Assembly (NCBI RefSeq): GCF_019038435.1
Contig: NZ_JAGPOX010000073.1
Coordinates: forward strand, 1-47,673
Source of the DNA: Nocardia alni
Lineage (GTDB): Bacteria; Actinomycetota; Actinomycetes; Mycobacteriales; Mycobacteriaceae
Reading direction: 5' to 3'
Length of the DNA stretch: 47,673 nt
The translations under genes were made by a program, and so were the position numbers. The notes beneath the pieces were generated by a model. The model was not told the origin of the DNA. It did not search any database and saw only the letters and a list, made by a program, of their open reading frames with translations. Of this stretch, positions 1 through 7,868 are shown piece after piece (the stretch's first letter is position 1; each line of letters begins with the position of its first letter).

Positions 1-457
1 CCCCCGCACCCTGTGCACTGGCCCGCTCGCGCCCGCCGATCCGCAACGACACGCGACACCCCGTCTTCCCCAGATCGATCGCAAGTACCCGGCTGCCCAT
101 GTCCACATCATGCTCACTCGCGTGACGAATACACCGGGCCGGGTCGAGTGGATCCTCTCCGGAAGCCGACACCTGGGTGGTCCGCGACGTGGTCTGCCAG
201 GGTCGGTCGAGCTGATGACCACGGCCCGGCAGATCGAGGGCACGACAGCGGAAGCGTTTTCCACCAGGCGTCCGGAGGAATTCGCGCGGGTCCGAACCAA
301 CTGCTGTGCCGCAACGTATACGCCCCCTGAATCTGGTTGCTGTGCAGTCCGTTCCCTATGCTTCACCTGCGAGCGGGCTGGGACCGCGGAGACCGGTCAA
401 GGAAAAATGTGCGCGGGGGCGGCGAGTCCCTCGTGCGGAATGCGATGGGAGTACGGC
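1..457. other. Upstream stretch with no supported gene
   Basis: The first 457 bases hold no gene I can support. One plus-strand frame is open from the window edge into the lipoprotein gene, but its translation has no recognisable domain and the lipoprotein has its own ribosome site and signal peptide. The stretch may contain the tail of a gene lying outside the window and the promoter of the lipoprotein gene. I saw no RNA gene here. Confidence 0.5.
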
Positions 458-1087
458 GTGAAGTACGGGAAGATGGTCGGTGCGGCTGTTGCGGCGGCGG
501 GACTATCGGTGTCCATCTCGGCGTGCCAGGGGACCAGCAGTTCCGCGCCCAGCACCGCGGCTGTGGCGACGTCGTCGGCGTCGAACGCGCAGCCCGCGCA
601 GTCCGTTGCGCCGGTTCAGGCCGACCTCGCGCGCTGCCACACCGGGGATCTCTCGGCGCGGCTGGGCTCGCAAGCGCAGGTCCAGGTGAACGAGCAAGGT
701 GAACTGGGTGCGGCGGGCATCCACTACAACCTGCCGCTGATTTTCACCAACAACTCGGCGCACGCCTGCGTCATGTCCGGCTTCCCCGGTGTCGACCTGA
801 TCGGCCCCGGCGCTCCTTACTCGCTTCCCCGCACGGGCACGCCCGCCTCCGTGACGCTGGCCCCGGGCGCCAGCGCGCACAGCACCATCTACTACATAGA
901 CCCGTCGGGCAGCGCTCCCGCGGGCGAGACCGCGTCGCTGTGGATCCCGACGCATCTCGAGGTGACACCGCCGAACGAAACGACACAGCTCTCGGTGCCG
1001 TGGGGAGTGGGCGATCCGGTCGACAACGCGGACAAGGCCAGCGGCAGCGTCGCCGCACACATCACGCCGGTCGAAACCGGGGAGTAG
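458..1087 (+). CDS. DUF4232-domain lipoprotein
   Basis: Predicted exported lipoprotein of 209 residues. The GTG start at 458 is chosen because GGGAG lies 6 bases upstream and the product then begins with a classic lipoprotein signal: basic N-terminus, hydrophobic segment at residues 7-20 and an S-I-S-A-C lipobox, with lipidation expected on Cys23. A Ser/Ala/Thr-rich linker follows to about residue 55. The rest matches the DUF4232 pattern: an early CHTGDL, then PLIFTNNS, CVMSGFPGVDL and VTLAPGASA, giving an immunoglobulin-like beta fold with two conserved Cys. Such proteins are common in mycobacteria and nocardiae, and their function is unknown. An in-frame ATG at 440 is less well supplied with a ribosome site. 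It stands alone on the plus strand and converges on the toxin operon. Confidence 0.85.
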   Translation: MKYGKMVGAAVAAAGLSVSISACQGTSSSAPSTAAVATSSASNAQPAQSVAPVQADLARCHTGDLSARLGSQAQVQVNEQGELGAAGIHYNLPLIFTNNSAHACVMSGFPGVDLIGPGAPYSLPRTGTPASVTLAPGASAHSTIYYIDPSGSAPAGETASLWIPTHLEVTPPNETTQLSVPWGVGDPVDNADKASGSVAAHITPVETGE

Positions 1088-1146
1088 GCGGGATCCCAGC
1101 GTCTGCTCGGGATTGTCGAGCAGGCCGGAACTCGCTGCCGGGGCAG

Positions 1147-1770
1147 TCAGTCGGTCAGGTGGTCGAGGATGCTGCGGGCGCAGCGTCGGTGCCAGCGGTT
1201 TTTCGAGGACAGGAAGGGCTCCACCTGGTCGCGAATTCCTTGTGTCCGCAGCCGGGCAAGGGCTTCGAGGGCGTGGCCCTGGACGGATTCGTCATCGAGT
1301 TGGCTGAGGGCTACCGCGGAGGCTTCGTCCTTGCGCTGGGATTTCCAGAGCCAGTTCACGACCATCTGCCGGGCCGGTCCCAGCGTGCGATTCTGGGCGA
1401 CCCGGACCATGTTGTCGAAGTAGGCGTCGTCGGCGGGGATCTTGTATAGAGAGTTCCCTGCCGACCATCGTGTGTCGAGGCTCATCGTCTTGTCGAGTTC
1501 GAATTGGGAAAGCAGTGCGGGGATCGCGGCGGACTTGCGGGCTTGCCGGCAGTCGAGCGCTTCTATGAGCAGAATGCGTGCCGTGGCCCTGGCTTCGGTT
1601 TCCTCGCCGGGCCAGCGCTCTTCGAGTTCGATGAGCCATTCGGCGAGTACCGCTATCGACTCCTTCGTTCGGTTATTATCGTGCGGTAGATCGTAGATCT
1701 TTTCGCCGTATCCACCGGCCTGCCTGTAGTCGCTGACAATTTGCTTCGATAGATCGATATCGTTGCTCAA
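1147..1770 (-). CDS. Putative immunity protein, HEAT-like helical repeats
   Basis: A 207-residue, mostly helical, acidic protein without signal peptide. The C-terminal half shows HEAT-like helical pairs (around residues 120-205, including ARQMVVNWLWKSQ, VQGHALEALARLRTQ and RRCARSILDHL). It starts at a TTG whose bases overlap the TGA of the toxin gene (TTGA at 1770-1767). An in-frame stop lies directly upstream of the TTG, so an earlier start is excluded. The tight coupling downstream of a toxin gene is the typical place for a cognate immunity protein, which would bind and block the nuclease in the producer's cytoplasm. The role is inferred from position; the family was not identified. Base composition is poorer in G+C than in neighbouring genes, as in the toxin tip. 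Confidence 0.65.
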   Translation of the reverse strand: MSNDIDLSKQIVSDYRQAGGYGEKIYDLPHDNNRTKESIAVLAEWLIELEERWPGEETEARATARILLIEALDCRQARKSAAIPALLSQFELDKTMSLDTRWSAGNSLYKIPADDAYFDNMVRVAQNRTLGPARQMVVNWLWKSQRKDEASAVALSQLDDESVQGHALEALARLRTQGIRDQVEPFLSSKNRWHRRCARSILDHLTD

Positions 1771-3065
1771 CTACTCAGGTCCATTCTGACGACGTTTATT
1801 TTACCTTGCTGAGCAAGATTCTCTATTTTCGGATCGAGTTTCGTGCCGGCGTCCACTATCAGGTTGAACTTATAGCCGTTCGTCTGTGTGTACTGGTAGA
1901 AGTCGTCTATCTGACTGGTATAAGCTTGATAGTTGACGTTCTTGACTTCTGTTAGTGTTTTGCTTTCTCGATCGATATCATCCGGTATTCTGTTCTTGGC
2001 GCCGCTGCGAGATATTATAGACGTCTTCTTCTTCGTTGGATCGATCCCCGCTCTGGCTTCTGCTCGTGCGCCTCGTAGCCGGTTCTCACGCATCTTCTCG
2101 GCTTTGGTCGGAGGTTGGCTTTCCGGCAGTCTCTGCAGTAGCGGATATATTCTATCTCGAAGATCGCCGGTGGCTGTCAAGGAGACTGCGTCCAGAACAT
2201 TCATTGTGACGCGGCGGGCGTCGGCAAGGTTGTCAAGATACTTTTGAATGGCCTCGCGCGCGTTGTCGACTTCGGCCTCGGCAAGCTCGGCGGCAACCCT
2301 GGTGACGGTTCCTCCGCTGGCGACGCTTCCGAGGACATTGATCGACTGTACGACGACCTGCAAATTCAGATAAAATTCAATACCCTGCTGCGCCGTGTTC
2401 AGTTCCTCTGCGTATCCATCGATGCCGCCCGCCTGCTGGTTCGTCGCATCCGCCAGGATCGACAGCGCATCGAGGATCGTGCTATTGATTTCCTGGATAT
2501 CTGTCAGTTCAGGAGTCCTGGTTGAATTCAGGAGCAATTGTATTTTATCGGAGAACCGTTTGCCGAGCACATAGTATGTGCCGTGAGCCTTGGACCACGC
2601 ATCCGACGTGTCGCGCAACTTTGCGACATCTCCGTTTATCCACGTGACGCCGGGCATGACGATATCCCAGCCGGTAGGTTTGGGTCTGGATCCGCCGGAC
2701 GGGTCCTTGGGCGGCCGCATCGTATAGGTGGCGCCGCCAGGATCGCCAGGGGGCAAGTCCGCGTCCGGTCCGTTCATCTGAGAAGCTTCCTCGGACTGGT
2801 CGTGCGATACCCCGGTTTGGCGCAGTAAGGCGGCCATGCGGACAAGCACCTGGATCGTGTCGCCCATGACGACCGAGGCTTCGACCGTTGTGTTGGAATA
2901 CTTTGCGCCCCACTCCTTTCCGCCAGGGTCGCCGCCAGTCATGTTGATTGCCTGCCGCAGCGTTGTATCGAGTGCTTTGAGTGCACTCGACGCATCCTGA
3001 CTGGCGGTGTCGTACCCGGACCCAGATTCGTAGAACAGATCAGGATCGACATCCAGATCGGTCAC
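1767..3065 (-). CDS. Polymorphic toxin, WXG-like N-terminus with Tox-REase-7-type nuclease C-terminus
   Basis: Predicted 432-residue type VII-secreted toxin. Residues 1-100 form a helical WXG/LXG-like export domain, residues 130-330 are a helical linker, and residues 331-432 resemble the Tox-REase-7 restriction-endonuclease fold. In that last part RIPDDID (Asp362/363), then LTEVKN (Glu373, Lys375) and a Gln near 385 give the D-ExK arrangement of a DNA-cutting site. The GTG at 3065 is chosen because GGGGAGG lies 4 bases upstream and GTGA overlaps the stop of the preceding WXG100 gene; an in-frame GTG at 3083 lacks this. It is third in an operon with two WXG100 genes, followed by a putative immunity gene. 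The toxin tip is visibly less GC-rich than the N-terminus, consistent with tip exchange. Target and export are inferred. Confidence 0.8.
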   Translation of the reverse strand: MTDLDVDPDLFYESGSGYDTASQDASSALKALDTTLRQAINMTGGDPGGKEWGAKYSNTTVEASVVMGDTIQVLVRMAALLRQTGVSHDQSEEASQMNGPDADLPPGDPGGATYTMRPPKDPSGGSRPKPTGWDIVMPGVTWINGDVAKLRDTSDAWSKAHGTYYVLGKRFSDKIQLLLNSTRTPELTDIQEINSTILDALSILADATNQQAGGIDGYAEELNTAQQGIEFYLNLQVVVQSINVLGSVASGGTVTRVAAELAEAEVDNAREAIQKYLDNLADARRVTMNVLDAVSLTATGDLRDRIYPLLQRLPESQPPTKAEKMRENRLRGARAEARAGIDPTKKKTSIISRSGAKNRIPDDIDRESKTLTEVKNVNYQAYTSQIDDFYQYTQTNGYKFNLIVDAGTKLDPKIENLAQQGKINVVRMDLSS

Positions 3066-3361
3066 GACGCCTCCCCGCGCCACCTACGCACGTTGGCTCG
3101 AATCGCGGTGTTGTAGTTGTAATGAGCGTTCTGCGCCGCTTGGCGCATGTCCTTGATGCCCTCGTGAATCTCGCGCGCCGCGGCCATCAGCTTGTCGTGT
3201 GCCCGCTGGTGGGCCGTTGCCGCATCGCCCTGCCAGGTGCCGTGCAGCTTGCGCGCGGAGTGGTCCAGCGCGTTCAGTTGCTCGTCGAGGAAGCCTTCGA
3301 ACTGCTCGAGCCGAGTGATGACGGAGTCCAGTTGCTCGAGGTCGACCTTGTGACGAACCAT
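3062..3361 (-). CDS. WXG100-family protein (second of pair)
   Basis: A 99-residue two-helix protein with the hallmark turn G-T-W-Q-G near residues 42-46 between amphipathic helices, the size and shape of ESX/type VII secreted WXG100 proteins. There is no signal peptide. Its ATG overlaps the stop of the upstream WXG100 gene by one base (TGATG), and its own stop overlaps the GTG of the toxin gene. The three genes are therefore translationally coupled and probably form a secreted complex or chaperone set for the toxin. I do not see a clear YxxxD/E export signal in its tail, so it may depend on its partner. Histidine and arginine content is higher than in the first partner. Confidence 0.85.
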   Translation of the reverse strand: MVRHKVDLEQLDSVITRLEQFEGFLDEQLNALDHSARKLHGTWQGDAATAHQRAHDKLMAAAREIHEGIKDMRQAAQNAHYNYNTAIRANVRRWRGEAS

Positions 3362-3699
3362 CAGAGGTTCAATGACGAACCGAGGGACCGGATGGTCCTG
3401 TCGATGGCCGCGGCGCCCGCGTCGTCCTGGTCCAGATATTCCCGGGCGGTCTGATCGAGGGACGATTCCATCGTGCCGATTGCCTCGACGAGATCCTTGA
3501 CGCCGCTGCGTAATTCGCCCCAGGCGACATCGAAGGAGGATCCGGCCGGACCCTTCCAGTTGTCGAGCAATGACGTGACATCCCGGTTCAGCGAACCGAA
3601 TCCGGTCGAGATGTTGCCGAGCAGATTCTTGATCGCTCGTGCGGTGGCTCGCAGTTCCTCGGGCACGACAACGAGATCGCCCGAATTCTCCTGGCCCAT
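3361..3699 (-). CDS. WXG100-family protein (first of pair)
   Basis: A 112-residue protein. The ATG at 3699 is preceded by a very strong GGAGGGGAG site; a longer frame upstream is not needed. The central N-W-K-G-P turn separates two helices as in EsxA/EsxB-like WXG100 proteins, and Y-L-D-Q-D near the C-terminus fits the YxxxD type VII export signal. It is the first gene of the minus-strand toxin operon, and the promoter should lie in the 136-base divergent gap up to 3835. No ESX core genes (eccB, eccC, eccD, mycP) occur in the window, so export would use a secretion system encoded elsewhere. Confidence 0.87.
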   Translation of the reverse strand: MGQENSGDLVVVPEELRATARAIKNLLGNISTGFGSLNRDVTSLLDNWKGPAGSSFDVAWGELRSGVKDLVEAIGTMESSLDQTAREYLDQDDAGAAAIDRTIRSLGSSLNL

Positions 3700-3835
3700 A
3701 TTCTCTCCCCTCCGAGCCGGACAGCCGAGTCTTCTTGGTCGGATGCCCAATATCGGTAGGCTATCGTCGTCGGCGGCATGTGACAACCGGTAGTCGAATA
3801 TTCCAGTCCTCAACGCTCAGAACAGGAGTCGTATC

Positions 3836-4255
3836 GTGGCGACGTGGCGAGACAGGGTGTCGGAGTCGGCGCAGGAGGATCTCGACGGGCTGTTGGACGT
3901 CGCGCTGACCATGGCCGAGGAACGGCTCGCGGACAAGGGAGCGTTCTATCCGTTCGCTCTCGTCGTCAATGGCGAGACGGGGGTGGTCGACGTGGTCGGT
4001 CTGCCCTACGCTTCCGCGCCGCAGGCGCAGGAACTCGGATATCGCGCGGTCGGCGCGATGCGCTCACAGATCCGGGCGGCCGCCGTCGTCGCCGACGTAC
4101 GGCTCCCGGAGACCGGGGGTGACGGAATTGATGTGTTCCTCGAACATGCCGAGGGGATCGCGCTGGGAATTCTCCAGCCGTACCACCTCGCCGACAGCGA
4201 GGTGGTACCGGGTTCGCTGGAAGCGCACAGCGCGCAACAACGTATCTGGAGTTGA
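3836..4255 (+). CDS. Conserved-looking protein of unknown function
   Basis: A 139-residue acidic soluble protein, divergent from the WXG100-toxin operon. The GTG start at 3836 has AGGAG 7 bases upstream. The N-terminal third is helical (DLDGLLDVALTMAEERLADK), followed by an alternating strand/turn region (FYPFALVVN, VVDVVGLPY) and a C-terminal segment DVFLEHAEGIALGILQPY. There is no signal peptide, membrane segment or nuclease motif. I do not recognise the family with confidence. Its place beside a toxin cassette leaves open a second immunity role, but nothing in the sequence proves that. It ends 23 bases before the convergent dehydrogenase gene. Confidence 0.75.
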   Translation: MATWRDRVSESAQEDLDGLLDVALTMAEERLADKGAFYPFALVVNGETGVVDVVGLPYASAPQAQELGYRAVGAMRSQIRAAAVVADVRLPETGGDGIDVFLEHAEGIALGILQPYHLADSEVVPGSLEAHSAQQRIWS

Positions 4256-4278
4256 TCCCCACCCGGCACAACCATGTT

Positions 4279-5424
4279 CTACTCGGATGTACCCAGGCGA
4301 CGGATGTCCGGGGAGGGGGTCGGCGTGGGTTTGAGCAGGCCGGTGCCCAGGATCGGGGGGAGGTCCAGGACCGACAGGAGGCCGGGCTGGGCCGCGCGCA
4401 CGGCGGGGATGGCGTTGACCATGAAGGTCGAACCGGCTACCCGGGCGCCGAAATCGTGGTCGTTGTTCTCGGCCATCTCCAGGTCGCAGCGCATGGACGG
4501 TGAGCCTTCGATCTCGATGCGGTAGAGACCCCGGCCACTGACGCCGGGGCAGCCGAAGTCGTGGGGCTCGATCGTGATGTGCGGTTGCGGCCAGTCGGGG
4601 GCGAGGTCGTCGTGCATCCGGGTGACGTAGTCGATCACGAACGTCGGTGAGCCACCGACGTGGGCGGTCAGGATCGAACGCATCGCGCCGATCGTCCCCG
4701 CCTCGATCCGGCCCGTCGGGGTGTCGAATCCCGTTTCGGCGACGCGGCGTTCGATGTGTTCGGTCAGGCCGTCGACACGCACACCCAGGCCCGCGGCCAG
4801 TTGGTCCAGCACCGGCCCCCAGCCGAAGCTCAGCACGCCCGGCGTCGCCGCGAACGCTTGGTACTCGGGCGGTTTGCCGAAGCCCAGGACCTCGTACACC
4901 GCCGCGGCGTCGGGATAGGTGCCGTAGTTGAACATCTCGGTGATCCGGACCGATTCGATGCTGCGCGACAGACCCGACAGCGTGAGCGGCAGGACGTCCA
5001 TGGCGAAGCCGGGTGCGATTCCGGTGTTGAAGAACGACGTGCCGCCCTCGGCGCAGGCGTCCTCCAGGGGAGCGGTCAGCGCGTCGTCGACCGTGTCCGG
5101 AAAGACCAGCGGGATAACCGAACACGAGACGACGTCCTTACCGGCGCGCAGAATCGAGGCCATGTCGGCGATCGCCTCGGCGGGCCGCGTGTTCGCCGCC
5201 GCCGCGTACACCACGACCTCGGTATCCCCGCTCAGCACGGCACCCGGATCGTTCGTCGCCACGACGCCGATGTCGTCGATACCGCACAGCCGGCCGGCGT
5301 CGCGGCCGACCTTCCGATCGCTGTGCACCACGAGGCCCGACAGTTCGAGCGCCGGGTGGTCGATGACCGCACGTAATGCGATCAGGCCCATGGAACCGGG
5401 CCCCCAGACCGCGGTCTTGATCAC
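4279..5424 (-). CDS. DapB-like NAD(P)-dependent amine dehydrogenase
   Basis: A 381-residue oxidoreductase of the dihydrodipicolinate-reductase-like group that includes 2,4-diaminopentanoate dehydrogenase and many uncharacterised actinobacterial enzymes. The N-terminus shows the Rossmann nucleotide site (VWGPGSMG near residues 6-13); VVVYAAAANTRPAE and the FFNTGIAPGFAMD segment are typical of the family. The C-terminal half should carry the substrate and dimer domain. The GTG at 5424 has AGGGAGGA just upstream and is preferred to an in-frame GTG at 5442. It is transcribed away from an IclR-type regulator across a 76-base gap containing a perfect inverted repeat. The substrate cannot be read from sequence; an amino acid, amine or other catabolite is possible. 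Confidence 0.75.
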   Translation of the reverse strand: MIKTAVWGPGSMGLIALRAVIDHPALELSGLVVHSDRKVGRDAGRLCGIDDIGVVATNDPGAVLSGDTEVVVYAAAANTRPAEAIADMASILRAGKDVVSCSVIPLVFPDTVDDALTAPLEDACAEGGTSFFNTGIAPGFAMDVLPLTLSGLSRSIESVRITEMFNYGTYPDAAAVYEVLGFGKPPEYQAFAATPGVLSFGWGPVLDQLAAGLGVRVDGLTEHIERRVAETGFDTPTGRIEAGTIGAMRSILTAHVGGSPTFVIDYVTRMHDDLAPDWPQPHITIEPHDFGCPGVSGRGLYRIEIEGSPSMRCDLEMAENNDHDFGARVAGSTFMVNAIPAVRAAQPGLLSVLDLPPILGTGLLKPTPTPSPDIRRLGTSE

Positions 5425-5454
5425 GTCGTCCTCCCTAGACACCGTATCCAGGCT

Positions 5455-5470
5455 TTCCTATTATTAGGAA
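5455..5470. promoter_or_regulatory. Perfect inverted repeat, likely IclR operator
   Basis: TTCCTA, four bases TTAT, then TAGGAA: a perfect 6-bp inverted repeat with a 4-base spacer in the divergent gap between the amine dehydrogenase gene (start 5424) and the IclR gene (start 5501). Position and symmetry suit a dimeric regulator controlling both directions. The assignment to the neighbouring IclR protein is inferred. Confidence 0.55.
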
Positions 5471-5500
5471 GTGCATCTTTAGAATATGGAAGGAGGGTAG

Positions 5501-6445
5501 GTGGGGGAGAGTGTGACGTCAACATCCGCATCGCCGCCCACACGGCGCGTGCTCGATGTTCTGGAGCGCCTCGCGGCAGCACCGCAGGGTGCGACGTCCT
5601 CGGAACTGGCGCGCGGCTGCGGTATCAGCACCTCGACCTGTGCGCTGGTCCTCGCGGAGCTGGAGAGCCGGCGGTATGTGGCGCGACGTGAGGATCGGCG
5701 GTACGTGCTGGGCAGTGGCCTGTTCTCGATCGTGCACGGATTGCGCACGCAGTACCCGCTGCTCGATATCGGGCGCCACGCTCTGGAGGATCTGAGCGCC
5801 ACGGTAGGCGCGGCCTGTTCGCTGAGCAGGATCGAACCGACCGGATTGACGGTGGTCGACATCGCCGGGCACAGTACCGATGAGCAGAATGCCGTCGGGC
5901 AACGCATTTCGCTCGCCGCACCGTTCGGTTCGGTGGCGATGGCCTGGCGCGATGCCGACGCGATCGACCGGTGGCTGCGGGCGAGCAGGCCGCGGATGAC
6001 CGTCGAGGATATGCAGCGGCATCGGAATGTGTTGAGCGCCATCAGAAAACGAGGCTACGGGGTCTGGCGGTTCGACGAATCCGTGCAGTCGCTGCGCGAT
6101 CGGCTGGACGCACTGCTCGAATCCGCCGACATCGCGGGGGAGGGGGCGACGGTCGGGCACCGGCTGTCGGTCCTGCTCACCCAGACCTCTCTGGAATCGA
6201 TCACCGATGTCCTCGAGAGTCGTTTGCGCGATGCCGAATTCATCGTGGTCCCGATCTTCGGGGCGGACCGGCAGCCCGAGTATCAGATCGAGATCAGGCT
6301 CGATCCGGGCGCCAGCGACGATCTCACCCTCGAGCGACTCGGCGAGGCGTTGACCAGGGTTACCGCACTGCTGACTCGTCCGGCCGCCACCGAATCCCCG
6401 GTCGATCTCGGTCCCGGCGGCGGTGCGGGCCGATACAGTCTGTAG
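5501..6445 (+). CDS. IclR-family transcriptional regulator
   Basis: A 314-residue DNA-binding regulator. Residues 14-75 form the N-terminal winged helix (RRVLDVLERLA, ATSSELARGCGISTSTCALVLAELESRRYV, then the wing RREDRRYVLG); the rest matches the IclR effector-binding GAF-like domain. The GTG start at 5501 is preceded by AGGAGGGTAG. It is divergent from the amine dehydrogenase gene and is followed 50 bases later by a VOC-family gene in the same direction, so it probably controls one or both. The tail after residue 295 is a low-complexity Pro/Gly-rich extension. The ligand is unknown. Confidence 0.85.
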   Translation: MGESVTSTSASPPTRRVLDVLERLAAAPQGATSSELARGCGISTSTCALVLAELESRRYVARREDRRYVLGSGLFSIVHGLRTQYPLLDIGRHALEDLSATVGAACSLSRIEPTGLTVVDIAGHSTDEQNAVGQRISLAAPFGSVAMAWRDADAIDRWLRASRPRMTVEDMQRHRNVLSAIRKRGYGVWRFDESVQSLRDRLDALLESADIAGEGATVGHRLSVLLTQTSLESITDVLESRLRDAEFIVVPIFGADRQPEYQIEIRLDPGASDDLTLERLGEALTRVTALLTRPAATESPVDLGPGGGAGRYSL

Positions 6446-6459
6446 TTACAAGCTGTATC
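6432..6459. promoter_or_regulatory. Nested imperfect palindrome upstream of the VOC gene
   Basis: GATACAG (6432-6438) and CTGTATC (6453-6459) are perfect arms, and within them TGTA (6441-6444) pairs with TACA (6447-6450). The 28-base structure spans the IclR stop codon and ends 36 bases before the VOC start. It could be a regulator operator for the VOC gene or an RNA hairpin; the lack of a T-run makes a simple terminator less likely. Confidence 0.45.
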
Positions 6460-6495
6460 CGCTAGGTGGGTCCACCGCCGCCAGGAGGAACGACG

Positions 6496-6960
6496 ATGGC
6501 TCTGAAGGGCTTCTCGCACATCGGAATCTGCGTCCGGGATCTCGATGTGTCGACCCGGTTCTACATCGAGGTACTCGGATTCGAGGTGATGTTCACGGTC
6601 GCCTTCGACGGCGAGTTCGCCGCCACCATGGAACGAGCGGGCATGTTCACCTCCCGGATGATGCGCCGCGACGATCTGCGGATCGAATTGCTGTGGTGGC
6701 CCGATGATCAAGCCACCGGCGACGGCGTCCGCCGGCCCATGAACGCGACCGGCCTCACCCACTTGGCTTTTCGCGTCGATACCATCGACGAGCTGTACGA
6801 CATCGCCCGCCGGGCCGGCGGCCAGGCCTGGCCCGAGACCCTCACCACGGTGCCCGGCCACGGGGTCGGCGGCGGCGACCTGCAGAACGTCTACGTGACC
6901 GATCCGGACGGAACCAGGATCGAATGTATGGCCGGCACACCGGATCTCGCGGCGATGTGA
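6496..6960 (+). CDS. VOC superfamily (glyoxalase/dioxygenase-like) protein
   Basis: A 154-residue metalloenzyme-like protein with two beta-alpha-beta-beta-beta modules. Likely metal ligands are visible: His8 (SHIGI), Glu64 (RIELL), His89 (LTHLAFRVD) and Glu143 (IECM), the pattern of glyoxalase I, methylmalonyl-CoA epimerase and related lyases or dioxygenases. The ATG has a strong AGGAGG 9 bases upstream. It follows the IclR gene on the same strand. The substrate is not evident; a small 2-oxo or catechol-like compound would fit the family. The length is normal for single-chain VOC enzymes. Confidence 0.82.
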   Translation: MALKGFSHIGICVRDLDVSTRFYIEVLGFEVMFTVAFDGEFAATMERAGMFTSRMMRRDDLRIELLWWPDDQATGDGVRRPMNATGLTHLAFRVDTIDELYDIARRAGGQAWPETLTTVPGHGVGGGDLQNVYVTDPDGTRIECMAGTPDLAAM

Positions 6961-7069
6961 GTCCGGGGCCTGCGCTCGCCGGTCATACTCCGACCTCACC
7001 CCGTCACCGGACGATGCCGGGAGCGTGGCGCAGGCGTGAGTGTCGTGGCCGGACTCGACTTCTACAGCC

Positions 7070-7621
7070 TCAGTCCACCAGTCCGTTGGTGCAGGTTCGC
7101 GATTCCCAGAATCTGTACTGGTGATGCACTCCGGGATCGAAGGTCCACTGGTTGATAGATCCGGCCGCGCGCCAGAACACGCTGCCGTTGTAAGGGACCG
7201 CCTCGTAGATATAGTCGGCGCCGGGCATCAGTGCGTTGTCGCCCTCGCAGAAGTCGAAGAAGGAGGTGCCGGGCTGCCAGGCCCCGAGGCTGTAGCCGTC
7301 GGCGGCGTAGGCGTCGGCACCCGGGCTGTCGACGGAGTCCCGGTGTCCGGTCCGCGCCCCCCGATCCCAGCGCGGTGTGCCGAATACGTCTGTGTGACAG
7401 GCGAACGCCCATCCGCCCGCGTACACCGTGTCGTGCTGCCGGAACGACTGCCCGGCCCACTGACATGGTGCGGTCACCCAGGCGTCGGCCGCCGCGTGCC
7501 CGGCGCCGAGCCCGAACCCGGCCAGACTCGCCGCCGCAACCGCCAGCGCACCGAGCGCCCGGCGAATACCATGTGCCCCAGTATATTCCGGGCGTGCCAT
7601 CCGGTCACCCTTGTCGATCAT
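7070..7621 (-). CDS. Small secreted protein of unknown function
   Basis: A 183-residue exported protein. The ATG at 7621 has GGGAGAGG 5 bases upstream; a second in-frame ATG eight codons in is a weaker alternative. The N-terminus has basic residues followed by a hydrophobic Ala/Gly/Leu-rich signal peptide (about residues 22-45) ending A-A-A-D-A, so signal peptidase I cleavage is expected. The mature part, rich in Trp, Tyr, Phe and Gly, carries four Cys and is probably a disulfide-bonded beta-rich domain. No catalytic motif is recognised. It converges on the VOC gene and is divergent from the peroxiredoxin gene. Confidence 0.78.
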   Translation of the reverse strand: MIDKGDRMARPEYTGAHGIRRALGALAVAAASLAGFGLGAGHAAADAWVTAPCQWAGQSFRQHDTVYAGGWAFACHTDVFGTPRWDRGARTGHRDSVDSPGADAYAADGYSLGAWQPGTSFFDFCEGDNALMPGADYIYEAVPYNGSVFWRAAGSINQWTFDPGVHHQYRFWESRTCTNGLVD

Positions 7622-7676
7622 CAGAACCTCTCCCGATCAGTTCCGTCACCGGCGCGACGAACCTGTATGTAATGTA

Positions 7677-7690
7677 CCGTTATGTAACGG
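7677..7690. promoter_or_regulatory. Perfect inverted repeat in the divergent promoter region
   Basis: CCGTTA-TG-TAACGG is a perfect 6-bp inverted repeat in the 247-base gap between the secreted-protein gene (start 7621) and the peroxiredoxin gene (start 7869). ATGTAA occurs twice nearby (7667-7672 and 7682-7687). It is 56 bases from the secreted-protein start and could be an operator for that gene. The regulator is unknown. Confidence 0.45.
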
Positions 7691-7868
7691 CACACTAATT
7701 GAGGTATTGCCACCGGTGGGGATTGAGGCGGTGTCCAGTCGCCCCGCGTGAGGCCAGCCGTCCGGGCGTGGTGTGGATTCGCGACCGCTTCGTGGACTGG
7801 CTCGAGGGGGCGCTGGCCCGATGCGTCCGGGCTGGCGGTCGGCTCTGGAGTTCGCATAGTTTGGACTG

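Noticed and set aside
110..457. N-terminal extension of the DUF4232 lipoprotein from an ATG at 110
   Set aside because: It would place the lipoprotein signal more than 100 residues inside the protein; the GTG at 458 has a ribosome site and a proper signal peptide.
3066..3083. An upstream GTG start at 3083 for the toxin gene
   Set aside because: The GTG at 3065 has GGGGAGG at correct distance and a GTGA overlap; the longer start would overlap the ribosome site itself.
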